Below are positions 25,224-33,463 of a stretch of DNA of 64,000 bases, piece after piece. A program made the translations under genes and the position numbers. The notes beneath the pieces are model-generated. The model was not told where the DNA came from, did not search any database, and saw only the letters and a list, made by a program, of their open reading frames with translations. The stretch's first letter is position 1. Each line of letters starts with the position of its first letter. This DNA comes from Flavobacterium collinsii (GTDB lineage Bacteria > Bacteroidota > Bacteroidia > Flavobacteriales > Flavobacteriaceae): the NCBI RefSeq assembly GCF_902804485.1, contig NZ_CADCST010000067.1:62001-126000 (forward strand), read 5' to 3'.

Positions 25224-25269
25224 ATTTTTTTATTTTAGAAAAAAGAATAAAGAGGAAAGAATATAGATT

Positions 25270-25297
25270 AAACCCGATGACTTATGTTGTCGGGTTT
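25270..25297. terminator. Terminator hairpin after lepA
   Basis: AAACCCGA (25270-25277) pairs with TCGGGTTT (25290-25297) before a T run. It lies between convergent genes and resembles the AACCCGACAGG family. Confidence 0.75.
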
Positions 25298-25303
25298 TTA
25301 TTT

Positions 25304-25798
25304 TTATGCTGATGGCTGTGTAAAAGACCAGCCTGCCACGATTAAGTCGCGAACTACCTCATTTCTTTCTGCTCCATCTTCCAGAGTGTAAATATCATGA
25401 CTTACCACAAAAGATTCTGTCATTTTTTTTGATCCATAAATTCCTCCAAAAATCATTGCAAAAATTCCTCCCACTACAACAAACGGATTAAGCAGCATGA
25501 AGTTATAAACCAAAAGAAAAATTACCAGCACAATACTAATTCCTGTTATTAACTGTGACTTCGAAGTTGATTTTTCATGAATTGCTTTACAAGAAGAGCA
25601 TCTTGGAATTCCAATTAAAATTTTAGAATATTTAACCGATCGGTATACGACAATATTAGTCCTGTCCGCTTCTACAAAAAGGGGTACAAAATAGCAGTCA
25701 TTCATACTTTTCATATAATCTTGCTCGCAATAAGTACACTTGGTTTCATTAGGTTCGAATCTTTTTTCATATTCGTTAAAGAAGTAATTTTCTATCAT
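25304..25798 (-). CDS. Zinc-ribbon-like membrane protein, unknown function
   Basis: This 164-residue protein has an N-terminal part with two Cys pairs (KCTYCEQDY at ~20 and RCSSCKAIHE at ~66), probably one zinc-binding site, followed by two membrane helices (about residues 83-122, including ISIVLVIFLLVYNFMLLNPF) and a short soluble tail. No family with known function was recognised. It follows another membrane protein gene after 10 nt on the same strand, so the pair is probably an operon. Confidence 0.65.
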   Translation of the reverse strand: MIENYFFNEYEKRFEPNETKCTYCEQDYMKSMNDCYFVPLFVEADRTNIVVYRSVKYSKILIGIPRCSSCKAIHEKSTSKSQLITGISIVLVIFLLVYNFMLLNPFVVVGGIFAMIFGGIYGSKKMTESFVVSHDIYTLEDGAERNEVVRDLIVAGWSFTQPSA

Positions 25799-25808
25799 AT
25801 ATATAATT

Positions 25809-26333
25809 TTATTCTTGGTCTGACGGCATTAATAATGAAAGAAGGTATTTCATTAATAATCCTGGCCCAAAAGAAAACAGCAGAGGAATTAGAATTTCTA
25901 TACTAAAATAAGAATTTCTGCCTTTAAGGTAGAAAGCACAGAAAATTGGCATAAGAAAAGCACCAATTCCATAACCTGTCATTGCAGGAATTGGATTTTC
26001 AGGAGAGCTCCAGTAGCCGCACATACAGGCCGCAACAACCGAAACTAATATCATTAATCCATTGTTGCCTCCCAATATTCCAATTAAGGCTGAAATAATA
26101 ATGACCGCCGCAAAAGATATTTTATCTCTTTCTTTGGCTTTCTCTGCTTCTTTAGCTTCAATAAACAAATCATCTTTGTGGCTTTTCAGTAGATTGTCTA
26201 ATATTTTTTTTACTTGGTCTGGTTCGTAACCCTGATCAATTAAATTAAAAAATTCCAATTCTCTCTTAAAAGTTCCTGCTTTTAATTTATTCTTTAAATC
26301 TAAAGTCTGCTGGTAGGTAAATTCTTTTTCCAT
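25809..26333 (-). CDS. Conserved membrane protein, unknown function
   Basis: In this 174-residue protein, residues ~1-62 are soluble, helical and charged (KNKLKAGTFKRELEFFNLID, then QGYEPDQVKKILDNLLK), and residues ~70-170 contain four hydrophobic segments (SFAAVIIISALIGILGG, LMILVSVVAACMCGYW, AMTGYGIGAFLMPIFCAFYL, ILIPLLFSFGPGLLMKYLL). No signal peptide. It is the first gene of a two-gene unit with the zinc-ribbon membrane protein. Function unknown. Confidence 0.65.
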   Translation of the reverse strand: MEKEFTYQQTLDLKNKLKAGTFKRELEFFNLIDQGYEPDQVKKILDNLLKSHKDDLFIEAKEAEKAKERDKISFAAVIIISALIGILGGNNGLMILVSVVAACMCGYWSSPENPIPAMTGYGIGAFLMPIFCAFYLKGRNSYFSIEILIPLLFSFGPGLLMKYLLSLLMPSDQE

Positions 26334-26686
26334 TTTGTTTTTTTTAGGCCGGAATAAATGTAAAAAAATCTGAACAAATAAAAAGACTTTTATTCATTTG
26401 GCTCCAAACTTCTTTTCGAAATTACAAAACTGCCGTGCGCCTCTACAAGATTCAGCTTGTGGAAACACAAAATAAAAAAATGGATTGTCTGCAAAACCGT
26501 TCTTAACACAATTTCGAAATAGAATTTCGACACAGATATCAAAAAATAAAATTAATTGACATTGCGGATAATTTTTAATCCATAAATCTGTCCTAATTTG
26601 GAACACATTTATTATTTCTTTAAACTCTGAACCTTTGTATCTTTGAACCTTTGCAACTTTACAAAAAACCTCTGAACCTAGAAAAA
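26334..26686. other. Spacer between divergent genes
   Basis: No convincing gene. The open frame on the minus strand at 26394-26702 overlaps the start of the WYL regulator and looks random. A -7 box TATCTTTG lies at 26638-26645, 42 nt before the regulator start. Confidence 0.5.
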
Positions 26687-27643
26687 ATGGACGAAACTCC
26701 AAAACGATTTGACCGAATTGTCGCCATCCTCATCCAATTACAATCCAAAAAAATTGTAAAAGCACAGGAATTGGCTGATCGTTTTGATTGTAGTTTACGA
26801 ACAATCTATAGAGACATTCGAACGCTGGAAGCTTCAGGAGTCCCTATTTACAGTGAAGCCGGAGTTGGTTATGCTTTGATGGATGGTTACAGATTGCCTC
26901 CCGTTATGTTTACACGCGAAGAAGTAAGCAGTTTTATTGCCGCCGAAAAACTCATGCAAAAATTTACCGATCCATCTCTTGGAGCACATTATGCTTCGGC
27001 TATGTACAAACTGAAATCTGTTTTAAGAAGTACCGATAAAGACTGGCTCTCCAATATCGAATCCAGAGTTGTAATGAACACTGCTGAACCTCTGTTTAAC
27101 GATAATTCGCCAAATACTTTAGCACTTCTTTTTGAAGGTATTGCGGAGAAAAAACAGCTTTTACTTTCGTACAAAACCTACGAAACCGATACGGCTACGC
27201 AAAGAAACATAGAACCTGTTGGGGTTTTTCACGATAACAACAACTGGTATTTTTTAGGATATTGTCATTTACGACAAGATTATCGTCAGTTTAGAACAGA
27301 CAGAATTCAGGGTATTCGAAAAACAGATGCTGATTTTACGATCGAACACGATGCTTTAGAAACGTATATAAAGAAAACAGAAACGTGCCCAACAACAAAA
27401 GTCCGAATTTTAATTGACAAGAAAATCGCCCGTTATCTGAGTACCGAAAAAAAGTACCACGGATTCATTTCAGAAAAAGAAGTAGACGGAAAAATAGAAA
27501 TGACTTTTATGTCACGCGATATCGAAAACTCATTTCCGCGCTGGTTTCTAATGTATGGAGATTACGCTACGATTCTGGAACCTGAAAAACTCAAAACCTC
27601 AACGCTCGCATTACTGGAAATCAACCGAAAAAGACTGTTATAA
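26687..27643 (+). CDS. HTH-WYL domain transcriptional regulator (YafY-like)
   Basis: I start at the ATG 26687 (318 residues); the longer frame begins with a TTG and adds no family sequence. The N-terminal HTH_11 reads KAQELADRFDCSLRTIYRDI, then RTLEASGVPIYSE, then GYRLPPVMFTREE; the WYL part contains NWYFLGYCHLRQDYRQFRTD and the WCX tail follows. WYL domains bind small molecules or nucleic acids and control stress or defence genes. It faces two DinB genes across a terminator; WYL regulators and DinB genes are often neighbours in Bacteroidota. Confidence 0.88.
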   Translation: MDETPKRFDRIVAILIQLQSKKIVKAQELADRFDCSLRTIYRDIRTLEASGVPIYSEAGVGYALMDGYRLPPVMFTREEVSSFIAAEKLMQKFTDPSLGAHYASAMYKLKSVLRSTDKDWLSNIESRVVMNTAEPLFNDNSPNTLALLFEGIAEKKQLLLSYKTYETDTATQRNIEPVGVFHDNNNWYFLGYCHLRQDYRQFRTDRIQGIRKTDADFTIEHDALETYIKKTETCPTTKVRILIDKKIARYLSTEKKYHGFISEKEVDGKIEMTFMSRDIENSFPRWFLMYGDYATILEPEKLKTSTLALLEINRKRLL

Positions 27644-27644
27644 A

Positions 27645-27683
27645 AAAAATGCCTAAAGATGAAGTTCATCTTTAGGCATTTTT
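27645..27683. terminator. Bidirectional terminator
   Basis: A perfect 19-bp inverted repeat (27645-27663 with 27665-27683), with AAAAATGCCTAAAGATGAA as the left arm, between the convergent WYL and DinB genes. Confidence 0.9.
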
Positions 27684-27688
27684 CAAAT

Positions 27689-28189
27689 CTAGTGTTTCTC
27701 TTTTACCACATTGTAAAAATTATAATCGGTATTCGAAGCGTCGGTAATACCAATATTTCTTCCGATAGTTACAATTTGACCTCTGTGATACGTTCCGTGA
27801 TTCACCACCTGCAACAAGTAATCGCTAACAGGCAAATCACACTGAAACCATGGATTTTCGATTTTGATTGTTTTCAATAACTGTTCGTCTGATAATGATG
27901 TGATGAATGCCGCTAATTTTGCAGAGGTATTCAATAAACCTTCAAATACTTCATCCTTGTTTAAATCAGTACTCACTCTTCTTTCGGGCTGGGGAGTTTC
28001 AGTTATTACCGAAAACCAATATTCCTCAGTTTCCCAAATATGATTTAGCGTTTTAATAATGCTGGGGTAGCTTGAAAGAACTTCTTTATGTAGCAATTCA
28101 TCTGTTTTTGCCGAAAGCCAATTCACAAATTGCTGATTTACCCACAAATTATAATCGGCATAATTGGTCATAATTTTTTTAAAACTCAT
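27689..28189 (-). CDS. DinB family protein
   Basis: I start at the ATG 28187-28189 (166 residues, MSFKKIMTNYADYNLWVNQQ); the longer frame adds a Lys/Phe-rich stretch unlike the family. Likely metal ligands are His in IKTLNHIWETEEYW and the two His of VNHGTYHRGQIV, a good DinB triad. The end ASNTDYNFY is also a family-like tail. It follows a second DinB gene after 54 nt on the same strand, so both are probably transcribed together. Substrate unknown. Confidence 0.87.
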   Translation of the reverse strand: MSFKKIMTNYADYNLWVNQQFVNWLSAKTDELLHKEVLSSYPSIIKTLNHIWETEEYWFSVITETPQPERRVSTDLNKDEVFEGLLNTSAKLAAFITSLSDEQLLKTIKIENPWFQCDLPVSDYLLQVVNHGTYHRGQIVTIGRNIGITDASNTDYNFYNVVKEKH

Positions 28190-28243
28190 ACTGTTCGATT
28201 TAAATTTGAATAAAATAGATTGAAATTTATTTAGCACTTCTGG

Positions 28244-28729
28244 CTATAGTCCTCTCTCCCAAAAAAATGGAGGCTCGATATTTAAGGCTCTTAAATACAC
28301 ATAACCTTGTCCGCGGTGATGCACTTCGTTATCAATAAAATATAATACATTTTGAATTATAGGAAATTCGTACTGACCAAACAGATTAAAGGTTTCGCTA
28401 AAATCTTCGATCGACAATTGTTTCCAATATTCGTTAATTTCGGCTGTTGCTTCATCCCATTTTTCCAGGTACTGTGCTTTAAAGATCAATTTTTCAGATG
28501 CTTCGGTATAAGGTTTGATCTCTTTATTTACAATCCCTTTTAATGCAGGAGCCGCGATAGCCAAAAGTTCGTCAGTCAACTGAGCGAAAGTTCGCATTCC
28601 TCCGATTGAAAATTCGAAAAAATCTTTCTCCGGAAATTTTTCAATAAGGTTACGTGTAAGCTTACGGTGTCCTTGCCAGTGGATCAATAAATCTTCGGGA
28701 GTAATTACTTGGGCTGCTAATGTTTTCAT
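28244..28729 (-). CDS. DinB family protein
   Basis: This 161-residue DinB/YfiT fold protein has DLLIHWQGHRKLTRNLIEKF at the N terminus, FSIGGMRTFAQLTDELLAIA, and the conserved VHHRGQGYVYLRALNIEPP with the paired His near the C terminus. It is divergent in sequence from the gene downstream and from the gene at 2146-2601, so this is not a recent duplication. First gene of a likely two-gene operon. Confidence 0.87.
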   Translation of the reverse strand: MKTLAAQVITPEDLLIHWQGHRKLTRNLIEKFPEKDFFEFSIGGMRTFAQLTDELLAIAAPALKGIVNKEIKPYTEASEKLIFKAQYLEKWDEATAEINEYWKQLSIEDFSETFNLFGQYEFPIIQNVLYFIDNEVHHRGQGYVYLRALNIEPPFFWERGL

Positions 28730-28943
28730 AGTTTTAAAGTTTTAATTATTTCTTACTTCAAAAGTATTGAGGGTCGGTGACAACAGTTTGTCAGCAGGAA
28801 ATAAAAAAATAAAATATTTTTCATTTTCTCTTCTAAAGATACGTTTCTCTACAGATAAAGAAGGCGTTCAAAGAGAACATCTCCTTAAATTCGATAAAAC
28901 CTTTGTACCTTTGCCCCTTACAAACTTTGGAACTTAAAAGAAA

Positions 28944-29990
28944 ATGATCGAAGATAAAAATCCGCAACGTACCAGTATAGCACAATTAGGCGAGTTTGGC
29001 CTAATTGACCATTTAACCAAAAATTTTGATGTTACCCAGGAATCTACCCTGAAAAGTATAGGCGATGATGCCGCTGTTCTTGATTTTAAGGACAAAAAAG
29101 TAGTGGTCTCTACCGATTTATTAATTGAGGGAGTGCATTTTGATCTGGCGTATATGCCTTTAAAACATTTGGGATACAAATCGGTTGTTGTTAACCTGTC
29201 CGACATTTGTGCAATGAATGCAAAACCAACGCAAATAACGGTTTCTGTGGCGGTTTCTAACCGTTTCCCACTAGAAGCCTTAGAAGAATTATTTGAAGGC
29301 ATTACACATGCTGCAAAAGAGTACAAAGTAGATGTTATTGGCGGCGATACTACCTCATCACAAAAAGGACTAATTATTAGCATCACCGCAATTGGAGAAG
29401 CTAACGAAGAAGAAATTGTTTACCGAAATGGTGCCAAACAAACCGATTTACTTGTCGTTACCGGAGATATAGGAGCTGCTTACATGGGATTGCAGGTATT
29501 GGAGCGTGAAAAACAGGTTTTCCAGGTGAATCCTAACAGCCAACCGGATCTGGATATGTACAGTTATTTGATCGAACGCCAGTTAAAACCCGAAGCCCGA
29601 AAAGATGTTCGTACTTTATTACACGCTCTCGAAATTAAACCTACGGCGATGATTGATATTTCAGACGGATTATCTTCTGAAATTATGCACCTCTGCAAAC
29701 AATCAAAAGTGGGTTGTAATTTATATGAAGATAAACTTCCGCTAGACCCTCAATTCATTTCAACTTGCGAAGAATTCAATATCGATAGTACAACAGTGGC
29801 TATAAACGGCGGTGAAGATTATGAATTGCTATTTACGATCGACATCAATGATTTTGACAAAATAAAAGGAAACCCAAACTTCTCGATTATTGGTCACATG
29901 GCTGATGAAAGCGAAGGAGTACATCTTGTAACACGTGCCAATACGAAAATTGCTTTAAAAGCCCGTGGTTGGGATGCTTTGACGGAATAG
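28944..29990 (+). CDS. thiL: Thiamine-phosphate kinase
   Basis: This 348-residue PurM/ThiL-fold enzyme converts thiamine phosphate to thiamine diphosphate with ATP. Motifs: GEFGLIDHL, SIGDDAAVLDF, VVSTDLLIEGVHFDLAYMPL, GYKSVVVNLSDICAMNA, VIGGDTTSSQ, AMIDISDGLSSEIMH and NGGEDYELLFT. A -7 box TACCTTTG (28906-28913) lies 30 nt before the ATG. No TPP riboswitch was recognised in the spacer, and no other thiamine genes are nearby. Confidence 0.94.
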   Translation: MIEDKNPQRTSIAQLGEFGLIDHLTKNFDVTQESTLKSIGDDAAVLDFKDKKVVVSTDLLIEGVHFDLAYMPLKHLGYKSVVVNLSDICAMNAKPTQITVSVAVSNRFPLEALEELFEGITHAAKEYKVDVIGGDTTSSQKGLIISITAIGEANEEEIVYRNGAKQTDLLVVTGDIGAAYMGLQVLEREKQVFQVNPNSQPDLDMYSYLIERQLKPEARKDVRTLLHALEIKPTAMIDISDGLSSEIMHLCKQSKVGCNLYEDKLPLDPQFISTCEEFNIDSTTVAINGGEDYELLFTIDINDFDKIKGNPNFSIIGHMADESEGVHLVTRANTKIALKARGWDALTE

Positions 29991-30002
29991 TTTTTTAGTC
30001 GC

Positions 30003-30140
30003 GGTTTTCAGTCCCAGTTTCCAGTTACAGTGTTTAATAAACTGCTAACTAAAACCTGAGACTGAAAACTGAGACTGAAAACTGAGACTGAAGACTGAGA
30101 CTGAGACTGAAGACCGAGACTGAGACTGAAGACTGAGAAC
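30003..30140. repeat. CTGAGACTG tandem and inverted repeat array
   Basis: From 30056 the DNA is a run of GAGACTGAAAACT and GAGACTGAAGACT units, with a weaker inverted copy (GGTTTTCAGTCCCAGTTTCCAG) at 30003-30024. Open frames across it are only repeat translation. The same words form the hairpin at 18714-18754. Confidence 0.75.
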
Positions 30141-30146
30141 TAAAAT

Positions 30147-30194
30147 AAAAAAAATCCAAATTCCAGAAACATCACCGGAATTTGGATTTTTTTT
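30147..30194. terminator. Bidirectional terminator (TGGAATTTGGA family)
   Basis: An 18-bp perfect inverted repeat, 30147-30164 with 30177-30194, A-rich on the left and T-rich on the right, between the convergent thiL and response-regulator genes. Confidence 0.87.
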
Positions 30195-30211
30195 ATTTGT
30201 AATTTCCTTCT

Positions 30212-30910
30212 CTACAAAAGCCCTTTGCATTTTGCTTCTTTGACTAAGTCGTCATCAGAACCGCTTTTCACTTTAAGAAGTTCCTTAAGCCCCGCTTTAC
30301 GCTTTTCGATAGCATTAACAGAAATTGGGATGTATTGCGGCATATCTTCCAAAGAAGTTCCTTTTGACAAATGAAACAAAATCTGCTTATCAAATTCATC
30401 AATTTCAATTGAATTATGAGTCGATTGATTGAGCATCTTTTGAACGGACTGGCTGTAATACTTATCACTTTTCATGACTTTATCAAACGCAAAAAGCAAT
30501 TCATCAAAAGTAAGATCATTTTTAATGATTAAACCATTAGGACTAATCGTTCTGATGATTGTTTTAATTTTTAATAACTCGGTATACATTGTAAGCAGAA
30601 TTATTTTGCATCTTGGCATTTTCTTCAAAAGTAACTTCGCCAGATCTTCACCCGAAAAAATATCTTTCTCTTCATACGCCGGCATGCTGATATCTAAAAA
30701 AGCAACATCAAATTCCGGAGTCCGAGCATCTTCGATTAAGTCATATCCTGATTTGCAATCGTGGGCCTGTAAAATAAGAAACTCATATTGTTTAGGATTG
30801 TAGCGCGTGATCGCATTTTTATATCCTTCAATAATAAAAGGGTGATCGTCAACAATTAAAATATTTTTTTTAATTAATTGAGGAACCGGGGCGTTGGGGT
30901 CAATTGTCAT
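30212..30910 (-). CDS. Two-component response regulator (NarL/LuxR-like)
   Basis: In this 232-residue protein, the receiver domain (residues ~15-140) has KNILIVDDHPFIIEGY (D21/D22), the phospho-acceptor D73 in VAFLDISMPAY, KIILLTMYT and the Lys in GLIIKND. The C-terminal part (~165-232) has a LuxR-like HTH in FDKQILFHLSKGTSLEDMPQ, then ISVNAIEKRKAGLKELL. Its start overlaps the stop of the histidine kinase by 4 nt (ATGA), so the two proteins are translationally coupled and very likely a cognate pair. Target genes are unknown. Confidence 0.9.
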   Translation of the reverse strand: MTIDPNAPVPQLIKKNILIVDDHPFIIEGYKNAITRYNPKQYEFLILQAHDCKSGYDLIEDARTPEFDVAFLDISMPAYEEKDIFSGEDLAKLLLKKMPRCKIILLTMYTELLKIKTIIRTISPNGLIIKNDLTFDELLFAFDKVMKSDKYYSQSVQKMLNQSTHNSIEIDEFDKQILFHLSKGTSLEDMPQYIPISVNAIEKRKAGLKELLKVKSGSDDDLVKEAKCKGLL

Positions 30911-32958
30911 TTATGCTGTAGGTTTATTTTTTGATCTATAGGAATTTTAACCATCAAAAGAGTTCCTTCTCCTTTGACTGATTTTAATGAGACCACACCT
31001 TTACATTCTGCGGCTCTGTATTGAATATTATGCAATCCTATTCCGTTTTTCGTTGTTCTGGTATTAAAACCAACTCCATCATCAGCAATTGACAAAATCA
31101 GATGATCGACTTCACTTTTAAAACTGACCGTAATCGTACTCGCCTCTGCATACTTATTGCAATTCTGAAGTGCTTCCTGAACAATTCTGTATAAATTAAT
31201 CTTTACTGTATTACTCACCAGTTCCCATTTAATATTAGAATCAAAAGAGGTAATTAATTCTGAATCATACGTGTTTCTTTGATCTTCAAACAATTTGTTT
31301 AAAATCGCGATAAAATTATTAATTAATTCCGATTTCTCTCTGTTTAAATCATGCGAAATCTCACGTATATCTTCTTCAATTTTTTTCAGTTCCTCAAGGT
31401 ATTTTTTTCTCTTGGGAGCTGCCTCGGTCTCATCTACCTTATCTAAACTGTCAAGGCTGATTCTAATACCAAACATTCTTCCCAACACACCATCGTGTAA
31501 ATCCTGCGCTACTTTTTTCTTTTCTTTAATTCGAGTCTGTTCAATATCGTTTTGTTGCAGAATCATCAAATTATAGATGTCTTCGTTGGCAACTTGCTGT
31601 TGCTGCTTAAAAAGTAATTCCCTATGTCTTGCCTGCTGTGTTTTGTAAACATAGAAAAACAAACCAATTAGCGTGCAAATACTGAAGACGTAGATTAAGG
31701 TTTTATTTTTTTCTTGTAAGTTTGAATTTTGATCTTTTATTTCGTTGGTTTCATATTGAATCCTCGAGAATTTCTCTCCTATAATCCTCTCCTCTCTTAC
31801 CAGTTTTTCATTTATTTCTATATACTCCTTTGAATATTTTGGAGCATTCTCAGGATCAACAATAGCAATTTGTTTAAGAGCGTCTAAAGTATTTCCTAAT
31901 TTATTTGAAACCCGGGATAAGTTTAAAGCTTGTTTTGAAAATTGAAAAGCTCTCAAAGTATCTTTCTTAAATCCATAATATTCAGATAGATGTATTTTAT
32001 TCAATATAATTCCCGAGGTAAGCTTTAAACTATCTCTAATTTTCAACGCCTCATAAAATTGTCCGGGAAGTTCATCAAATTCTTTTGACTTAAACTTAGC
32101 ATAAGCCAGATTATCTAAAAGCATTGCATATAATGTTGCACTTTCTTCAAATAAATTCTTTTGCAACAAACCTTTCCTAAAATATGTCTTCGCCTTTTCG
32201 TAATCCTCCATACTTAGGTAAACAAAGCCTATGTTGTTTAGCGAAGTAGCTTTTAACTGTAAATCTAATGGAATTGATTTATCTTCTAAAATAGACAGTG
32301 CCTTATTGTGAAACATCAATGCTTTATCATATTCTGTCCGTTCATTATACAATACTCCTAAAAGATTGTAACAATCATAAAGTTGATTATTAACTTGTTT
32401 CTCCTTTTTTAAAATCTTAAGTGCTTTAAATACCATTATTTCACTTTCGAAATAATCTGCTTCACTAAACTGCAAATCTGCTTTGAGAAAAAATGTCTTG
32501 GCGAGGTTAAGCTCGTCGTTAATTCGCAAATATATTTTCTCTGCCGCAAAATAATTTAAAAAGGCACTATCTGAAATCGTTTGTGATCGATAATAATCTC
32601 CCAGATAGGTATAAACCTTAGCAATACTAGATGAATCTTTACTATCTATTGCTCGTTCCAGAATTAACTTTGATGTTTTTTTATAGGCTTTCCAATCGCT
32701 CATGTTATAATAACGATTAGCCACTTTAAACAGATTTACTCTATTAAGAGAGTCATTTTTTTGACCTACAATTATATCAAAAGCTTTTTGATTATAGCTT
32801 TGTTTATAATTCAGGGGCATATTAATATCACTAGCCAATGAAAAATAGATAGAGAGACTATCTGTTGAAGAATTTTCATCTTTATTTTTCTTTGTTTCAT
32901 TCGTACATCCGAACAAGATAAGAGTTAAAAACAATAATATCCGAAAATGCTTTTTCAA
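30907..32958 (-). CDS. TPR-containing sensor histidine kinase (HisKA_3 type), lipoprotein
   Basis: The 683-residue protein starts with TTG. The N terminus is a signal with lipobox ILFGC (Cys18). About six TPR motifs fill residues ~75-370 (YLGDYYRSQTISDSAFLNYF, then LGVLYNERTEYDKALMFHNK, then IGFVYLSMEDYEKAKTYF), then a coiled coil, one membrane helix (421-439), the dimerisation box KKVAQDLHDGVLGRM with H488, and an ATPase domain (NGIGLHNIQYRAAECKG). Both a lipid anchor and a membrane helix may be present. The TPR sensor should face the periplasm. A -7 box TATTTTTG (32979-32986, minus) is 20 nt upstream. Confidence 0.92.
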   Translation of the reverse strand: MKKHFRILLFLTLILFGCTNETKKNKDENSSTDSLSIYFSLASDINMPLNYKQSYNQKAFDIIVGQKNDSLNRVNLFKVANRYYNMSDWKAYKKTSKLILERAIDSKDSSSIAKVYTYLGDYYRSQTISDSAFLNYFAAEKIYLRINDELNLAKTFFLKADLQFSEADYFESEIMVFKALKILKKEKQVNNQLYDCYNLLGVLYNERTEYDKALMFHNKALSILEDKSIPLDLQLKATSLNNIGFVYLSMEDYEKAKTYFRKGLLQKNLFEESATLYAMLLDNLAYAKFKSKEFDELPGQFYEALKIRDSLKLTSGIILNKIHLSEYYGFKKDTLRAFQFSKQALNLSRVSNKLGNTLDALKQIAIVDPENAPKYSKEYIEINEKLVREERIIGEKFSRIQYETNEIKDQNSNLQEKNKTLIYVFSICTLIGLFFYVYKTQQARHRELLFKQQQQVANEDIYNLMILQQNDIEQTRIKEKKKVAQDLHDGVLGRMFGIRISLDSLDKVDETEAAPKRKKYLEELKKIEEDIREISHDLNREKSELINNFIAILNKLFEDQRNTYDSELITSFDSNIKWELVSNTVKINLYRIVQEALQNCNKYAEASTITVSFKSEVDHLILSIADDGVGFNTRTTKNGIGLHNIQYRAAECKGVVSLKSVKGEGTLLMVKIPIDQKINLQHK

Positions 32959-33008
32959 TGTGTATCTTTGATTTTTATCAAAAATACTAAAACTATAGAC
33001 ATAAAAAA

Positions 33009-33030
33009 AGGCTGTCTAAAAAGACAGCCT
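33009..33030 (-). terminator. Terminator after the small secreted peptide gene
   Basis: On the minus strand AGGCTGTCT pairs with AGACAGCCT and is followed by a T run (33002-33008). Confidence 0.8.
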
Positions 33031-33055
33031 CCTATTTATTTATACTTTTATATAC

Positions 33056-33289
33056 TTAATCCAATTTTATTGTAGTTCTTGTTGATTGACTAACAGCAGC
33101 AAAACTTTTTAATTGAATTTGTGCACTCAGAACATCTTGTTTTCTAGTACCTGTTCCTCCTGTTTTTTGTCCTCCACTACCATCAGTAGCGATACAATTT
33201 TTATTATTCAAGACTGTTGCAGGATTTACAAATGAAGTTGCTACCATTACTAAAGAAAATATTCCTAATACTAAAGCTGTTTTTTTCAT
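33056..33289 (-). CDS. Small secreted protein, unknown function
   Basis: This is a 77-residue product with a clear signal peptide (MKKTALVLGIFSLVMVATSF). The mature part is short, with one Cys and a Gly/Thr-rich linker (CIATDGSGGQKTGGTGTRKQ), then a mixed-charge tail ending TRTTIKLD. The gene has its own terminator and lies between a LytTR regulator and a TPR kinase on the same strand. No family recognised; small exported peptides of this kind can be structural, regulatory or toxin-like, and nothing here decides between these. Confidence 0.7.
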   Translation of the reverse strand: MKKTALVLGIFSLVMVATSFVNPATVLNNKNCIATDGSGGQKTGGTGTRKQDVLSAQIQLKSFAAVSQSTRTTIKLD

Positions 33290-33463
33290 GATCTGAGGGT
33301 ATTAAATGTTTGATTTTTTGTTTTGGAGAATCATCGCTTTGTGCGAATCATGGTGTAAAACTAAGCCCACATTTAAAAAAAATTAATATGAAAAAACAGG
33401 TTTATGGTAAAACATACCCAATTACTAGTCAATGGGGGGCAAATCAATGTAATTACCTAATTT

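Noticed and set aside
26394..26702. Minus-strand open frame of 102 codons
   Set aside because: It overlaps the start of the WYL regulator on the other strand, has no signal or motif, and its sequence looks random.
28730..28943. TPP riboswitch before thiL
   Set aside because: The THI-box sequence words were not found, and the leader after the -7 box at 28906-28913 is too short.
30045..30230. Open frame over the CTGAGACTG array
   Set aside because: The protein is only Ser/Gln/Val repeats from the tandem DNA repeat and overlaps the response-regulator end.
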